DNA from: an uncultured Bacilli bacterium
Lineage (GTDB): Bacteria; Bacillota_I; Bacilli_A; RF39; UBA660
Reading direction: 5' to 3'
DNA length: 17,112 nt
Assembly (NCBI GenBank): GCA_944331815.1
Contig: CALVIQ010000097.1
Location: 1-17,112, forward strand
Under the pieces are notes generated by a model. It worked only from the letters and a program-made list of their open reading frames with translations. It did not search any database and was not told the origin of the DNA. Shown here piece by piece: positions 1-6,791 of this stretch (its first letter is position 1; every line of letters starts with the position of its first letter). A program made the position numbers and the translations under genes.

Positions 1-2
1 TG

Positions 3-788
3 AATGGAAAACAAGCTTTATCATTTTCTCGTGAAAGAAAAGCATTACCAGGTGGTGATAGAGCTCGTGGCATTAACCAACAAGCAGTTATTGATGGAAT
101 TATAAGAAAAGCAACTAGTCCTGCAATTATAACAGGATATAGTAAAATTTTAAGTTCATTAAATGGTACTTTTCAAACTAATATGAGTGATAATGATATT
201 CAAAAATTAATTAAAATGCAATTAAACGATATGGCTAGTTGGAATATTACAAGTTATAGTTTAGATGGTACTGATGGAAGTGAATATACTTATTCATATC
301 CTACTCAAAAATTATATGTAATGAATCCAATTGAAGAAACAGTGACTGAAGCTCAAGGATTAATTGATAAGGTATATGCAGGTGAAATGTTAGAAAGTAG
401 TTATGATAAAGAAGCAACTGATGTTAATGATCCAGTTTATGTTGAACCAAAACCAGATCCAAAACCAGAAACACCTACTATAACAGGTGAAGTGCCAGTT
501 ATTTCATTTGATGAAACACCAATTATTATGATTAAAGGTCAAATAATTGATTTATTAAGTGATGTAACTGTTACTGATAAAGAAGACGGTCCTTTAACAC
601 CAAAAATAACATTTAACGGGTTACCTTTTACAGATACTAGTGTATTTTTAGAAGGCACTAATGTAATAACATATACTGTTACTGATAGTGATAATAATAC
701 TGTAACAAAGAATAGAACGATTGTTGTTAAATTAGATTTAAATGGTGATGGTATACCAGATGATGATATATCTACTCCTTCAGAATAA
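3..788 (+). CDS. LytR-CpsA-Psr (LCP) family cell-wall ligase, 3' part, with Ig-like domain and EF-hand-like tail
   Basis: The reading frame is open from base 3, so this is the C-terminal part of a gene that starts before the window. The first ~60 residues carry the end of an LCP catalytic domain: an R-E-R-K motif (30-41) followed by GDRARGINQQAVIDGII, which matches the conserved arginine-rich lipid/glycan pyrophosphate-binding segment of this family. LCP proteins transfer undecaprenyl-linked anionic polymers onto peptidoglycan on the outer face of the membrane. A proline/lysine linker (about 430-495) leads to a domain of about 75 residues with the DUF5011/Ig-like pattern VTDKEDGPL ... ITYTVTDSDNN. 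It is followed by DLNGDGIPDDD (735-767), which resembles an EF-hand or type-3 repeat calcium loop. A C-terminal Ig domain is not part of standard TagT/TagU/LytR and would sit in the wall. The gene ends at a terminator and seems transcriptionally separate from the next gene. The family call is firm; the role of the tail is inference. Confidence 0.8.
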   Translation, partial: NGKQALSFSRERKALPGGDRARGINQQAVIDGIIRKATSPAIITGYSKILSSLNGTFQTNMSDNDIQKLIKMQLNDMASWNITSYSLDGTDGSEYTYSYPTQKLYVMNPIEETVTEAQGLIDKVYAGEMLESSYDKEATDVNDPVYVEPKPDPKPETPTITGEVPVISFDETPIIMIKGQIIDLLSDVTVTDKEDGPLTPKITFNGLPFTDTSVFLEGTNVITYTVTDSDNNTVTKNRTIVVKLDLNGDGIPDDDISTPSE

Positions 789-813
789 TCAGGTTAGTTT
801 CTGATTATTTTTT
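784..813 (+). terminator. Rho-independent terminator after the LCP gene
   Basis: A perfect 9-bp inverted repeat, AATAATCAG (784-792) and CTGATTATT (801-809), with an 8-base loop runs into six T residues (808-813). The left arm overlaps the stop codon of the LCP gene. Confidence 0.85.
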
Positions 814-833
814 GTAAATATTTAGTACATTTA

Positions 834-862
834 TTGAATTTTGAAAAAAAATAATGTATACT
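834..862 (+). promoter_or_regulatory. Sigma-A-type promoter of the first prepilin-like gene
   Basis: A -35 box TTGAAT (834-839), a 17-base spacer and a -10 box TATACT (857-862) lie 25 bases before the start codon. The Shine-Dalgarno sequence AAGGTAGG is at 871-878. The leader is therefore very short, leaving no room for a riboswitch. Confidence 0.65.
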
Positions 863-887
863 TTTTATAGAAGGTAGGAAATAGTTA

Positions 888-2048
888 ATGAAACGAATTA
901 ATAAGACTGGGTTTACATTAATCGAATTACTAGCAGTGATAATTATATTAGCAATAGTAGCATTAATCGCAACACCAATCATATTAGATGTAATAGAAGA
1001 TGCAAGAAAGAGTGCAGGATTATCAGAATCAAACATGATATTAAGTGGAATCAATAATTATTGTGCAACAGAAGAGGTAAAATCCCAAATGAATAGTGAA
1101 TATGAAATAATTTGTAAAAGTGGGTTAACATCTGAAGATGTTAAGCAAATGGTAAATTTAGGTAATGCAGAAATATTAGAAATAGAGTATAGTGATAAAT
1201 TAACATGGTTAAAAGTAAAAAGTAATGGACATATCTATAGTTTACAAGATAATGCTATGGTAGAAGGAGATTTAGATAAGCCAGAAGTAGCATATTCTGT
1301 AGGGGATTTACTAAAAGTTCAAGTAAGTGATAGTGAGACACAAAATATCTATGTATTAGAAGTAAATGGAGATGAAATAGTAGGAATACTAGATAGGAAT
1401 TTACCAGGAGGCCCAGTAGCATGGATAAATATGGAAGATTATAATAGTGCTGGGGGTAACTGGTCTAGTGATTCGGATGAAGTAAAAAATCAAAATTTAT
1501 ATGACTTTGGCCCAGTAACAGCAAATAAAGTATTAAATGAAAGAACAAGTAGTTGGAACAAAGTAACAAAGAAATATTTACCAGAAGCAACAACAATGTT
1601 AAAATTAACAGAATATTATAAAGAACTAGAATCAAGTGGAGAAACAGCAAATTGGGAAAGTAAATATTTAACAGATTTTTATGGATTTATAGAAGCAAAT
1701 GAAGATGTAATGAATTGTAGTAGTGGAAGTGAATGTCGAGAAGTAATAACAGCAGCAGGAGGAAAAAAATATTTACTACCAGAATGGGCGACGATAAATT
1801 TAGAAACAACAGGAGATAGTAGAGCAGGATTGGGATATTGGACAAGCACACCAATGAATTATAGTGTTGTGTCTCGTCCTGATGGCGCGTGGGGTGTCGA
1901 TGGCCACGGCTACATCGGCGGCGGCACTGTGGACGACTCTGTCTACTTTGGGGCTCGCCCAGTTATTCATATCTATGAATCTAATATCCTAACTAAATTA
2001 GAAGCACCAGAGTATGTAAACCCAGAAGATATAATAGGAGTGAATTAG
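888..2048 (+). CDS. Prepilin-like surface protein with lectin-like C-terminus; candidate DGR variable protein
   Basis: The protein has 386 residues. The N-terminus is a class III signal/type IV pilin N-methylation motif: short basic leader, then G8|FTLIE with Glu at +5 and a hydrophobic helix to about residue 35. A prepilin peptidase would cut after Gly8 and the helix would anchor the protein in a pilus or pseudopilus. The middle (about 40-300) has no family I can name beyond pilin-like globular regions. The C-terminus has YWTSTP (317-322), then AWGV and a glycine/aspartate-rich stretch ending in GARPVI (355-360). This follows the layout of C-type-lectin-like (FGE-sulfatase/Fib_succ-type) variable domains targeted by diversity-generating retroelements. 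Codons for residues 327-358 are 62/96 G+C with only 10 adenines, against an A-rich body dominated by gca, aca, ata and aga. ATG 888 is well placed behind AAGGTAGG. The gene stands alone between a terminator and a promoter. The prepilin call is secure; the DGR role is inferred. Confidence 0.85.
   Translation: MKRINKTGFTLIELLAVIIILAIVALIATPIILDVIEDARKSAGLSESNMILSGINNYCATEEVKSQMNSEYEIICKSGLTSEDVKQMVNLGNAEILEIEYSDKLTWLKVKSNGHIYSLQDNAMVEGDLDKPEVAYSVGDLLKVQVSDSETQNIYVLEVNGDEIVGILDRNLPGGPVAWINMEDYNSAGGNWSSDSDEVKNQNLYDFGPVTANKVLNERTSSWNKVTKKYLPEATTMLKLTEYYKELESSGETANWESKYLTDFYGFIEANEDVMNCSSGSECREVITAAGGKKYLLPEWATINLETTGDSRAGLGYWTSTPMNYSVVSRPDGAWGVDGHGYIGGGTVDDSVYFGARPVIHIYESNILTKLEAPEYVNPEDIIGVN
1863..1961 (+). 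other. Candidate DGR variable repeat (adenine-depleted, GC-rich tip-coding segment)
   Basis: Within an AT-rich gene, 1866-1961 has 62 of 96 bases G or C and only 10 A. Of its 32 codons, 15 end in C, 11 in T, 5 in G and one in A. DGR template repeats are rich in AAC/AAT codons that become NNC/NNT codons after adenine-specific mutagenesis, which would give exactly this pattern. The segment sits between the conserved-looking YWTSTP and GARPVI flanks, where DGR lectin-fold targets vary. No template repeat or reverse transcriptase is visible in the window, so the assignment rests on composition and position. Confidence 0.6.
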
Positions 2049-2055
2049 TAAAGAA

Positions 2056-2122
2056 AACTGACTGCGTAAAATCCCGAAGGGATTTATCAGTTGCACGCGA
2101 AGTCGTGTGGCCAAAGATGGGC
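2056..2122 (+). other. Compact foldable element downstream of the candidate variable gene
   Basis: This intergenic stretch is richer in G+C than its surroundings. AACTGA (2056-2061) can pair with TCAGTT (2087-2092), enclosing a 7-bp hairpin AAATCCC (2069-2075)/GGGATTT (2079-2085) with a GAA loop. GCGT (2064-2067) could also pair with ACGC (2095-2098) in pseudoknot topology, competing with a small CACG/CGTG stem (2094-2107). I do not recognise a named RNA family. It could be a hairpin associated with DGR homing, a 3' UTR RNA or the remnant of a coding region. The rest of 2049-2298 holds the terminator and the next promoter. Confidence 0.35.
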
Positions 2123-2168
2123 AAGAAGGTATAATAAACTCATATGGTGATAAGAAGAAAAAAAATAA

Positions 2169-2211
2169 GACACCAGTATTCGATTAAATATCGAATGCTG
2201 GTGTTAATTTT
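2169..2211 (+). terminator. Strong hairpin terminator after the first prepilin-like gene
   Basis: A 15-bp inverted repeat (2170-2184 with 2190-2204, one G-T pair, loop TAAAT) is followed by TAATTTT. A run of A residues upstream (2158-2165) is also present. The T-tract is modest but the stem is long and stable. Confidence 0.8.
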
Positions 2212-2245
2212 ATATATTAAGTATAAAATAATATCTTATAACTTC

Positions 2246-2274
2246 TTGTATTTAATTACATTTTATAATATAAT
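2246..2274 (+). promoter_or_regulatory. Sigma-A-type promoter of the small membrane protein-leuS-metG operon
   Basis: TTGTAT (2246-2251), a 17-base spacer and a consensus TATAAT (2269-2274) precede a short leader and the Shine-Dalgarno GGAGG before ATG 2299. There is no T-box-like leader, which is worth noting for an operon with two aminoacyl-tRNA synthetases. Confidence 0.7.
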
Positions 2275-2298
2275 AATAAATAGTTTGGAGGTATTTTT

Positions 2299-2634
2299 AT
2301 GTTATTAGGTTTTATAATATCATTTGTAATTGTTTATTTGTTTTATTTATTTACGGTAATATTGCAAACTAAAAGATATGATAAGTTTAAAAAAAGTAAT
2401 CAAGTTATGTATTTTGTTAATAAATATAAAATAAATGTTAATAAAATAAATATGAAAAAGTTTACTAATATTTTAGGATTAACTAATTCATTAATTATTA
2501 GTATTGCTTTTACTAGTACATTTTTAGTTGAAAATTTAATATTACAATTATTGGTTGGATTAGTTGTTTTGATACCTCTAATTTTTATATTTTATAGTTT
2601 ATTAGGGAATTATTTAAAAAAGGAGTGTAAATAA
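2299..2634 (+). CDS. Small three-helix membrane protein of unknown function, coupled to leuS
   Basis: The protein has 111 residues with three predicted membrane segments (about 2-22, 58-77 and 80-102). A basic, lysine-rich cytoplasmic loop lies between the first two, and the C-terminus is LKKECK. There is no signal-peptide cleavage site and no catalytic motif. The start is ATG 2299 behind GGAGG. The stop codon overlaps the leuS start as TAATG, which implies translational coupling. I recall similar short proteins as uncharacterised in other low-GC Bacillota but cannot assign a family. A role linked to membrane physiology is possible; the leuS linkage may be only organisational. Confidence 0.75.
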   Translation: MLLGFIISFVIVYLFYLFTVILQTKRYDKFKKSNQVMYFVNKYKINVNKINMKKFTNILGLTNSLIISIAFTSTFLVENLILQLLVGLVVLIPLIFIFYSLLGNYLKKECK

Positions 2635-5003
2635 TGAATACTGATTATATTGAAAGAAAATGGCGTAAATATTGGGAAGATAATAATACTTTTAAAACGG
2701 ATGTATGGGATTTTAGTAAGCCTAAATTTTATGCTTTAGATATGTTTCCTTATCCATCAGGAGTTGGGTTACATGCAGGTCATCCAGAAGGTTATACTGC
2801 AACTGATATAGTATGTCGTATGAAAAGAATGCAAGGGTATAATGTATTGCATCCTATGGGATTTGATTCTTTTGGTTTACCTGCTGAACAATATGCAATT
2901 CAAACTGGTAATCATCCAGCAATATTTACTAATAAAAATATTGAAACATTTACTGAACAATTAAAGAAAATAGGTTTTTCTTTTGATTGGGACAGATGTG
3001 TTTCTACTAGTGATCCTGAATTTTACAAATGGACACAATGGATATTTAGTAGATTATATGAAGATGGTTTAGCTAAACAAATTGATATGCCAGTTAATTG
3101 GTGCCCAGAATTAGGGACTGTTTTGGCTAATGATGAAGTTATTGATGGTAAAAGTGAAAGAGGAGGATACCCAGTAATTAGAAAAAATATGAAACAATGG
3201 GTTATCGATATTCCTAAATATGCTGAAAAATTGTTAGATGGATTAAATGAAATAGATTGGCCGGATTCAACTAAAGAAATGCAAAGAAATTGGATTGGTA
3301 AATCAATAGGAGCTCACGTTAAATTTAAAGTTGATGATTATGAATTTACTGTATTTACTACTAGATGTGATACTTTATTTGGAGCTACTTATTGTGTATT
3401 AGCTCCAGAACATGAGTTAGTTGATAAGATAGCTACTAATAAAGAAGAAGTAGAAAAGTATAAAAAAATATGTGCTTCTAAATCTGATTTAGAAAGAACT
3501 GAGTTAAATAAAGAAAAAACTGGTGTATTTACAGGAGCTTATGCTATTAATCCGGTTAATGGTAAAAAAATACCTATTTGGATTTCTGATTATGTTTTAG
3601 CTAGTTATGGAACGGGAGCTATTATGGCAGTTCCTGCTCATGATGAAAGAGATTATGAATTTGCTAAAAAATTTAATATAGATATTATTCCAGTAATAGA
3701 AGGTGGAGATATATCTCGTGAAGCTTATACTGGTGATGGATTACATATTAATTCTGAATTTTTAAATGGTTTAAATAAAGAAGATGCTATTAATAAAATG
3801 ATCAATTGGTTAGAAGAAAATAAATTAGGAAGTAAACATGTTAACTATCGTTTAAGAGAATGGATTTTTGCACGTCAACGTTATTGGGGTGAACCAATTC
3901 CAATTATTCATTTAGAAAATGGTAAAGATGTATTGGATGAAAATTTACCTTTAGTTTTACCAGAATTAGAAGATTATAGTCCATCTAAAACAGGAGCGTC
4001 ACCATTAGATAAAGCAACTGATTGGGTAAATGTTGAAGTTGATGGCATAAAAGGTAAAAGAGAAACATCTACTATGCCTGGATCTGCTGGATCTAGTTGG
4101 TATTTTTTAAGATATATTGATCCACATAATGATAAAGAATTAGCTGATAAAAAATTAATTGAACATTGGATGCCTGTTGATTTATATATTGGTGGTCCAG
4201 AGCATGCAGTAGGACATTTATTATATTCAAGAATGTGGAATAATTATTTATACGACAAGGGAATTGTAAGTGTTAAAGAACCATTTCAAAAATTAGTTCA
4301 TCAAGGTATGATTTTAGGAGAAAATGGTATAAAAATGGGGAAAAGATACCCTGAATATGCAATTAATCCAAATGATGTCGTAAATGAGTATGGAGCTGAT
4401 ACATTAAGACTATATGAAATGTTTATGGGACCTTTAGAAGCTGATAAACCATGGAGTAAAAAAGGTGTAGAAGGAGCTCGCAGATTTTTAGATAGAGTTT
4501 ATAGATTATACGAAGAAAAAGTTCAAGATGTTACTAATAAAAATCTAGAAAAAATATATCATCAAACTGTAAAAAAAGTTACTCAAGATTATGAAACATT
4601 AAATTTTAATACTGCTATATCACAAATGATGATATTTATTAATGCAGTTTATAAAGAAGATGTTTTCCCATTAGAATATGCCATAAATTTTGTTAAGTTA
4701 TTAAATCCTATTGCGCCATTTATGACTGAAGAAATTTGGCAAATGTTAGGTCATGATACGACTATCGCTTATGAAACTTGGCCAACTTATGATGAAGAAA
4801 AGACTAAAGAAGAAGAATTTGAAATGGTTGTTCAAGTAAATGGTAAAGTGAGAGGTAAAATAGTTGTTAGTATGGAAACTTCTAAAGAAACAATGGAAGA
4901 ATTAGCTAAAAATTTAGATAATGTAAAAAAATATATTGATGATAAAGAAATAATTAAGGTAATTACAGTACCTAAAAAACTAGTTAATATTGTTATTAAA
5001 TAA
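2634..5003 (+). CDS. leuS: Leucyl-tRNA synthetase
   Basis: This class I synthetase charges tRNA-Leu with leucine in the cytoplasm. Its 789 residues are slightly fewer than the usual 800-860. The ATP-binding HIGH motif appears as HAGH (47-50) in [16 protein letters not shown]. The CP1 editing domain is present, with [20 protein letters not shown] and [12 protein letters not shown] carrying the conserved aspartate of the editing pocket. [15 protein letters not shown] and [15 protein letters not shown] are typical LeuRS blocks. The KMSKS loop reads KMGKR (567-571), a divergent form. The anticodon-binding domain and the C-terminal [11 protein letters not shown] block are intact. The start overlaps the upstream stop, and metG follows after 13 bases with its own AAAGGAG site, so the three genes form one operon. 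Confidence 0.97.
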   Translation: MNTDYIERKWRKYWEDNNTFKTDVWDFSKPKFYALDMFPYPSGVGLHAGHPEGYTATDIVCRMKRMQGYNVLHPMGFDSFGLPAEQYAIQTGNHPAIFTNKNIETFTEQLKKIGFSFDWDRCVSTSDPEFYKWTQWIFSRLYEDGLAKQIDMPVNWCPELGTVLANDEVIDGKSERGGYPVIRKNMKQWVIDIPKYAEKLLDGLNEIDWPDSTKEMQRNWIGKSIGAHVKFKVDDYEFTVFTTRCDTLFGATYCVLAPEHELVDKIATNKEEVEKYKKICASKSDLERTELNKEKTGVFTGAYAINPVNGKKIPIWISDYVLASYGTGAIMAVPAHDERDYEFAKKFNIDIIPVIEGGDISREAYTGDGLHINSEFLNGLNKEDAINKMINWLEENKLGSKHVNYRLREWIFARQRYWGEPIPIIHLENGKDVLDENLPLVLPELEDYSPSKTGASPLDKATDWVNVEVDGIKGKRETSTMPGSAGSSWYFLRYIDPHNDKELADKKLIEHWMPVDLYIGGPEHAVGHLLYSRMWNNYLYDKGIVSVKEPFQKLVHQGMILGENGIKMGKRYPEYAINPNDVVNEYGADTLRLYEMFMGPLEADKPWSKKGVEGARRFLDRVYRLYEEKVQDVTNKNLEKIYHQTVKKVTQDYETLNFNTAISQMMIFINAVYKEDVFPLEYAINFVKLLNPIAPFMTEEIWQMLGHDTTIAYETWPTYDEEKTKEEEFEMVVQVNGKVRGKIVVSMETSKETMEELAKNLDNVKKYIDDKEIIKVITVPKKLVNIVIK

Positions 5004-5016
5004 AGGAGATTAAAAT

Positions 5017-6612
5017 ATGAAAGATATATTAATAGGAGGAGCTTGGCCATATGCTAATAATTCATTACATATTGGCCATCTAGCAGCCTTATTACCAGGT
5101 GATGTTATAGCACGTTATCATAGAGGGTGTGGTAATAGAGTAATTTATGTATCAGGTACTGATTGTCATGGTACACCTATTACAGTAAGAGCTAAGAAAG
5201 AAGGAATTAATCCCATTGATATTGCTAATAAATATCATAATGAATTTACTAATTCATTTAAATTATTAGATTTTTCTTATGATTTTTATACAGCTACTAT
5301 GACTAATGAACATAAAAAACAAGTTCAAGAATTTTATAAAATAATATTAGATAATGGATATATTTATGAAAAAGAGGAAGAACAAGATTTTTGTCCTAAA
5401 TGTAATGAATATTTATCCGATAGAGAAATAATTGGAACATGTCCTCATTGTGGAGGAAATGCAATGGGGGAACAATGTGATGATTGTTTAAGTCCTATTA
5501 ATCCTAAAGAATTAAAAGATAAAAAATGTAAAATATGTGGTACTAGTACAGTAGTTAAAAATAATAAACATTTATATTTTAAATTGTCTGCTTTCCAAGA
5601 TATATTAGATAAATATGTTGAATCTCATAAAGATGATTGGCGTAAAAATGCTTATAATGAAACTAAAAAATATTTAAATTTAGGTTTAATTGATAGAGCT
5701 ACTACTAGACAATTAACATGGGGAGTAGATGTACCAGTTGATGGTTATGAAGATAAAAAAATATATGTTTGGATAGAAGCAGTATTAGGTTATTTAACAG
5801 CCACTATGAAAGTATGTAAAGATAGAAATATTGATTTTGAATCATTTGTAACAGATCATGAAAATTTAATAACTTATTTTGCTCATGGTAAAGATAATAT
5901 TACATTCCATACTATTATTTATCCTGCTTTATTATCAGCTATTAATCCCAAATATCAATTACCTAAAAAAATTATTTCTTGTGAATATGTTAATATGAAT
6001 GATGAAAAAATGAGTAAATCTAAAGGTAATTTAGTTACTATGGATGAACTAGCAAGTAATTATAATAAAGATACAGTAAGATTTTATATGATATTTAATG
6101 GACCTGAAAAAAAAGATGTTAATTTTTCAAGTGATGATCTTGTTTTAGCTCACAATAAATTTTTAGTAGGAGTAATTGGTAATTTTATAAATCGTAATTT
6201 ATCATTTATTAATAAAAAATTTGATGGCGTTATTAAAAGGGCAGAAATTGATGTTGATATAATGGCTAGAACTAAAGCTATATATGATGAAGTAGGTAAA
6301 TTAATTACTGATGGTGAATTAAAAGAAGCTTTAAATAAAATAATTGAGTATGCAACTTTAGGCAACAAATATTATGATGAAAGACAACCTTGGATTCAAG
6401 TAAAAGAAGATATTAATGCATTTAATGAAACTACTTATACATGTGTTTATATTATGGCTAATTTATCAAATTTATTAAATCCATTTATTCCAAGTAGTGC
6501 TGATAAAATAAAAAATATGTTATCATTAGAGCCATTTAAATGGGAAGAATATAAATTAAATGGTGATATGAAAATAAATAATATTGAATTACTATTTAAT
6601 AGAATTGATTAA
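5017..6612 (+). CDS. metG: Methionyl-tRNA synthetase, two-zinc-knuckle type without C-terminal dimer domain
   Basis: This enzyme charges initiator and elongator tRNA-Met. The protein has 531 residues. HIGH is at 18-21 and KMSKSKGN starts at 331. The connective peptide has eight cysteines in four CxxC pairs (126/129, 142/145, 154/157, 171/174), giving two zinc knuckles, a form distinct from the MetRS that lacks a full set. WGVDVPVDGYEDKKIYVWIEAVLGYL is split here as the conserved WGVDVP and KKIYVWIEA blocks of the active site. The protein ends after the anticodon-binding helical bundle and lacks the EMAPII/tRNA-binding C-terminal domain found in many bacterial MetRS. ATG 5017 follows AAAGGAG. 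The last codons and the stop lie inside a 33-bp tandem duplication. Confidence 0.97.
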   Translation: MKDILIGGAWPYANNSLHIGHLAALLPGDVIARYHRGCGNRVIYVSGTDCHGTPITVRAKKEGINPIDIANKYHNEFTNSFKLLDFSYDFYTATMTNEHKKQVQEFYKIILDNGYIYEKEEEQDFCPKCNEYLSDREIIGTCPHCGGNAMGEQCDDCLSPINPKELKDKKCKICGTSTVVKNNKHLYFKLSAFQDILDKYVESHKDDWRKNAYNETKKYLNLGLIDRATTRQLTWGVDVPVDGYEDKKIYVWIEAVLGYLTATMKVCKDRNIDFESFVTDHENLITYFAHGKDNITFHTIIYPALLSAINPKYQLPKKIISCEYVNMNDEKMSKSKGNLVTMDELASNYNKDTVRFYMIFNGPEKKDVNFSSDDLVLAHNKFLVGVIGNFINRNLSFINKKFDGVIKRAEIDVDIMARTKAIYDEVGKLITDGELKEALNKIIEYATLGNKYYDERQPWIQVKEDINAFNETTYTCVYIMANLSNLLNPFIPSSADKIKNMLSLEPFKWEEYKLNGDMKINNIELLFNRID

Positions 6613-6671
6613 AATGCTAAAAATAACATTTATAGAATTGATTAAAATGCTAAAAATAACATTTATAGAAT
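6600..6671 (+). repeat. 33-bp tandem duplication spanning the metG stop codon
   Basis: The unit starting TAGAATTGATTAAAATGC occurs at 6600-6632 and again, identical, at 6633-6665, with the first six bases repeated at 6666-6671. Each copy contains the final metG codons, the TAA stop and the left arm of the terminator stem. This looks like a recent slippage duplication. Because the first stop is used, the second copy is untranslated. Confidence 0.95.
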
Positions 6672-6694
6672 AATTTTATAGATGTTATTTTTTT
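6652..6694 (+). terminator. Rho-independent terminator of the leuS-metG operon
   Basis: AAAAATAACAT (6652-6662) pairs with ATGTTATTTTT (6682-6692), extended inward by TTATA/TATAG with wobble pairs, and runs into seven T residues (6688-6694). A second copy of the left arm lies 33 bases upstream (6619-6629) because of the tandem duplication and could compete for pairing. Confidence 0.8.
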
Positions 6695-6700
6695 ATTATG

Positions 6701-6729
6701 TTGCATTTAATAAAAAATAATTGTATAAT
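6701..6729 (+). promoter_or_regulatory. Sigma-A-type promoter of the large prepilin-like gene
   Basis: TTGCAT (6701-6706), a 17-base spacer and a consensus TATAAT (6724-6729) lie about 60 bases before ATG 6792. The Shine-Dalgarno AAGAGG is at 6781-6786. The AT-rich leader shows no clear secondary structure. Confidence 0.65.
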
Positions 6730-6791
6730 TTAATTAATAGTAGAAATAATAAAATATTAGTTTATTAATTTTTTATAGAAAAGAGGTTATT

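Noticed and set aside
2049..2185. A short open frame ending in VFD before the terminator, read as a possible gene
   Set aside because: There is no start codon with a ribosome-binding site and the frame is interrupted upstream; foldable RNA or spacer is more likely.
2221..2298. T-box riboswitch ahead of leuS-metG
   Set aside because: The leader between promoter and start codon is only about 20 bases, too short for a T-box.
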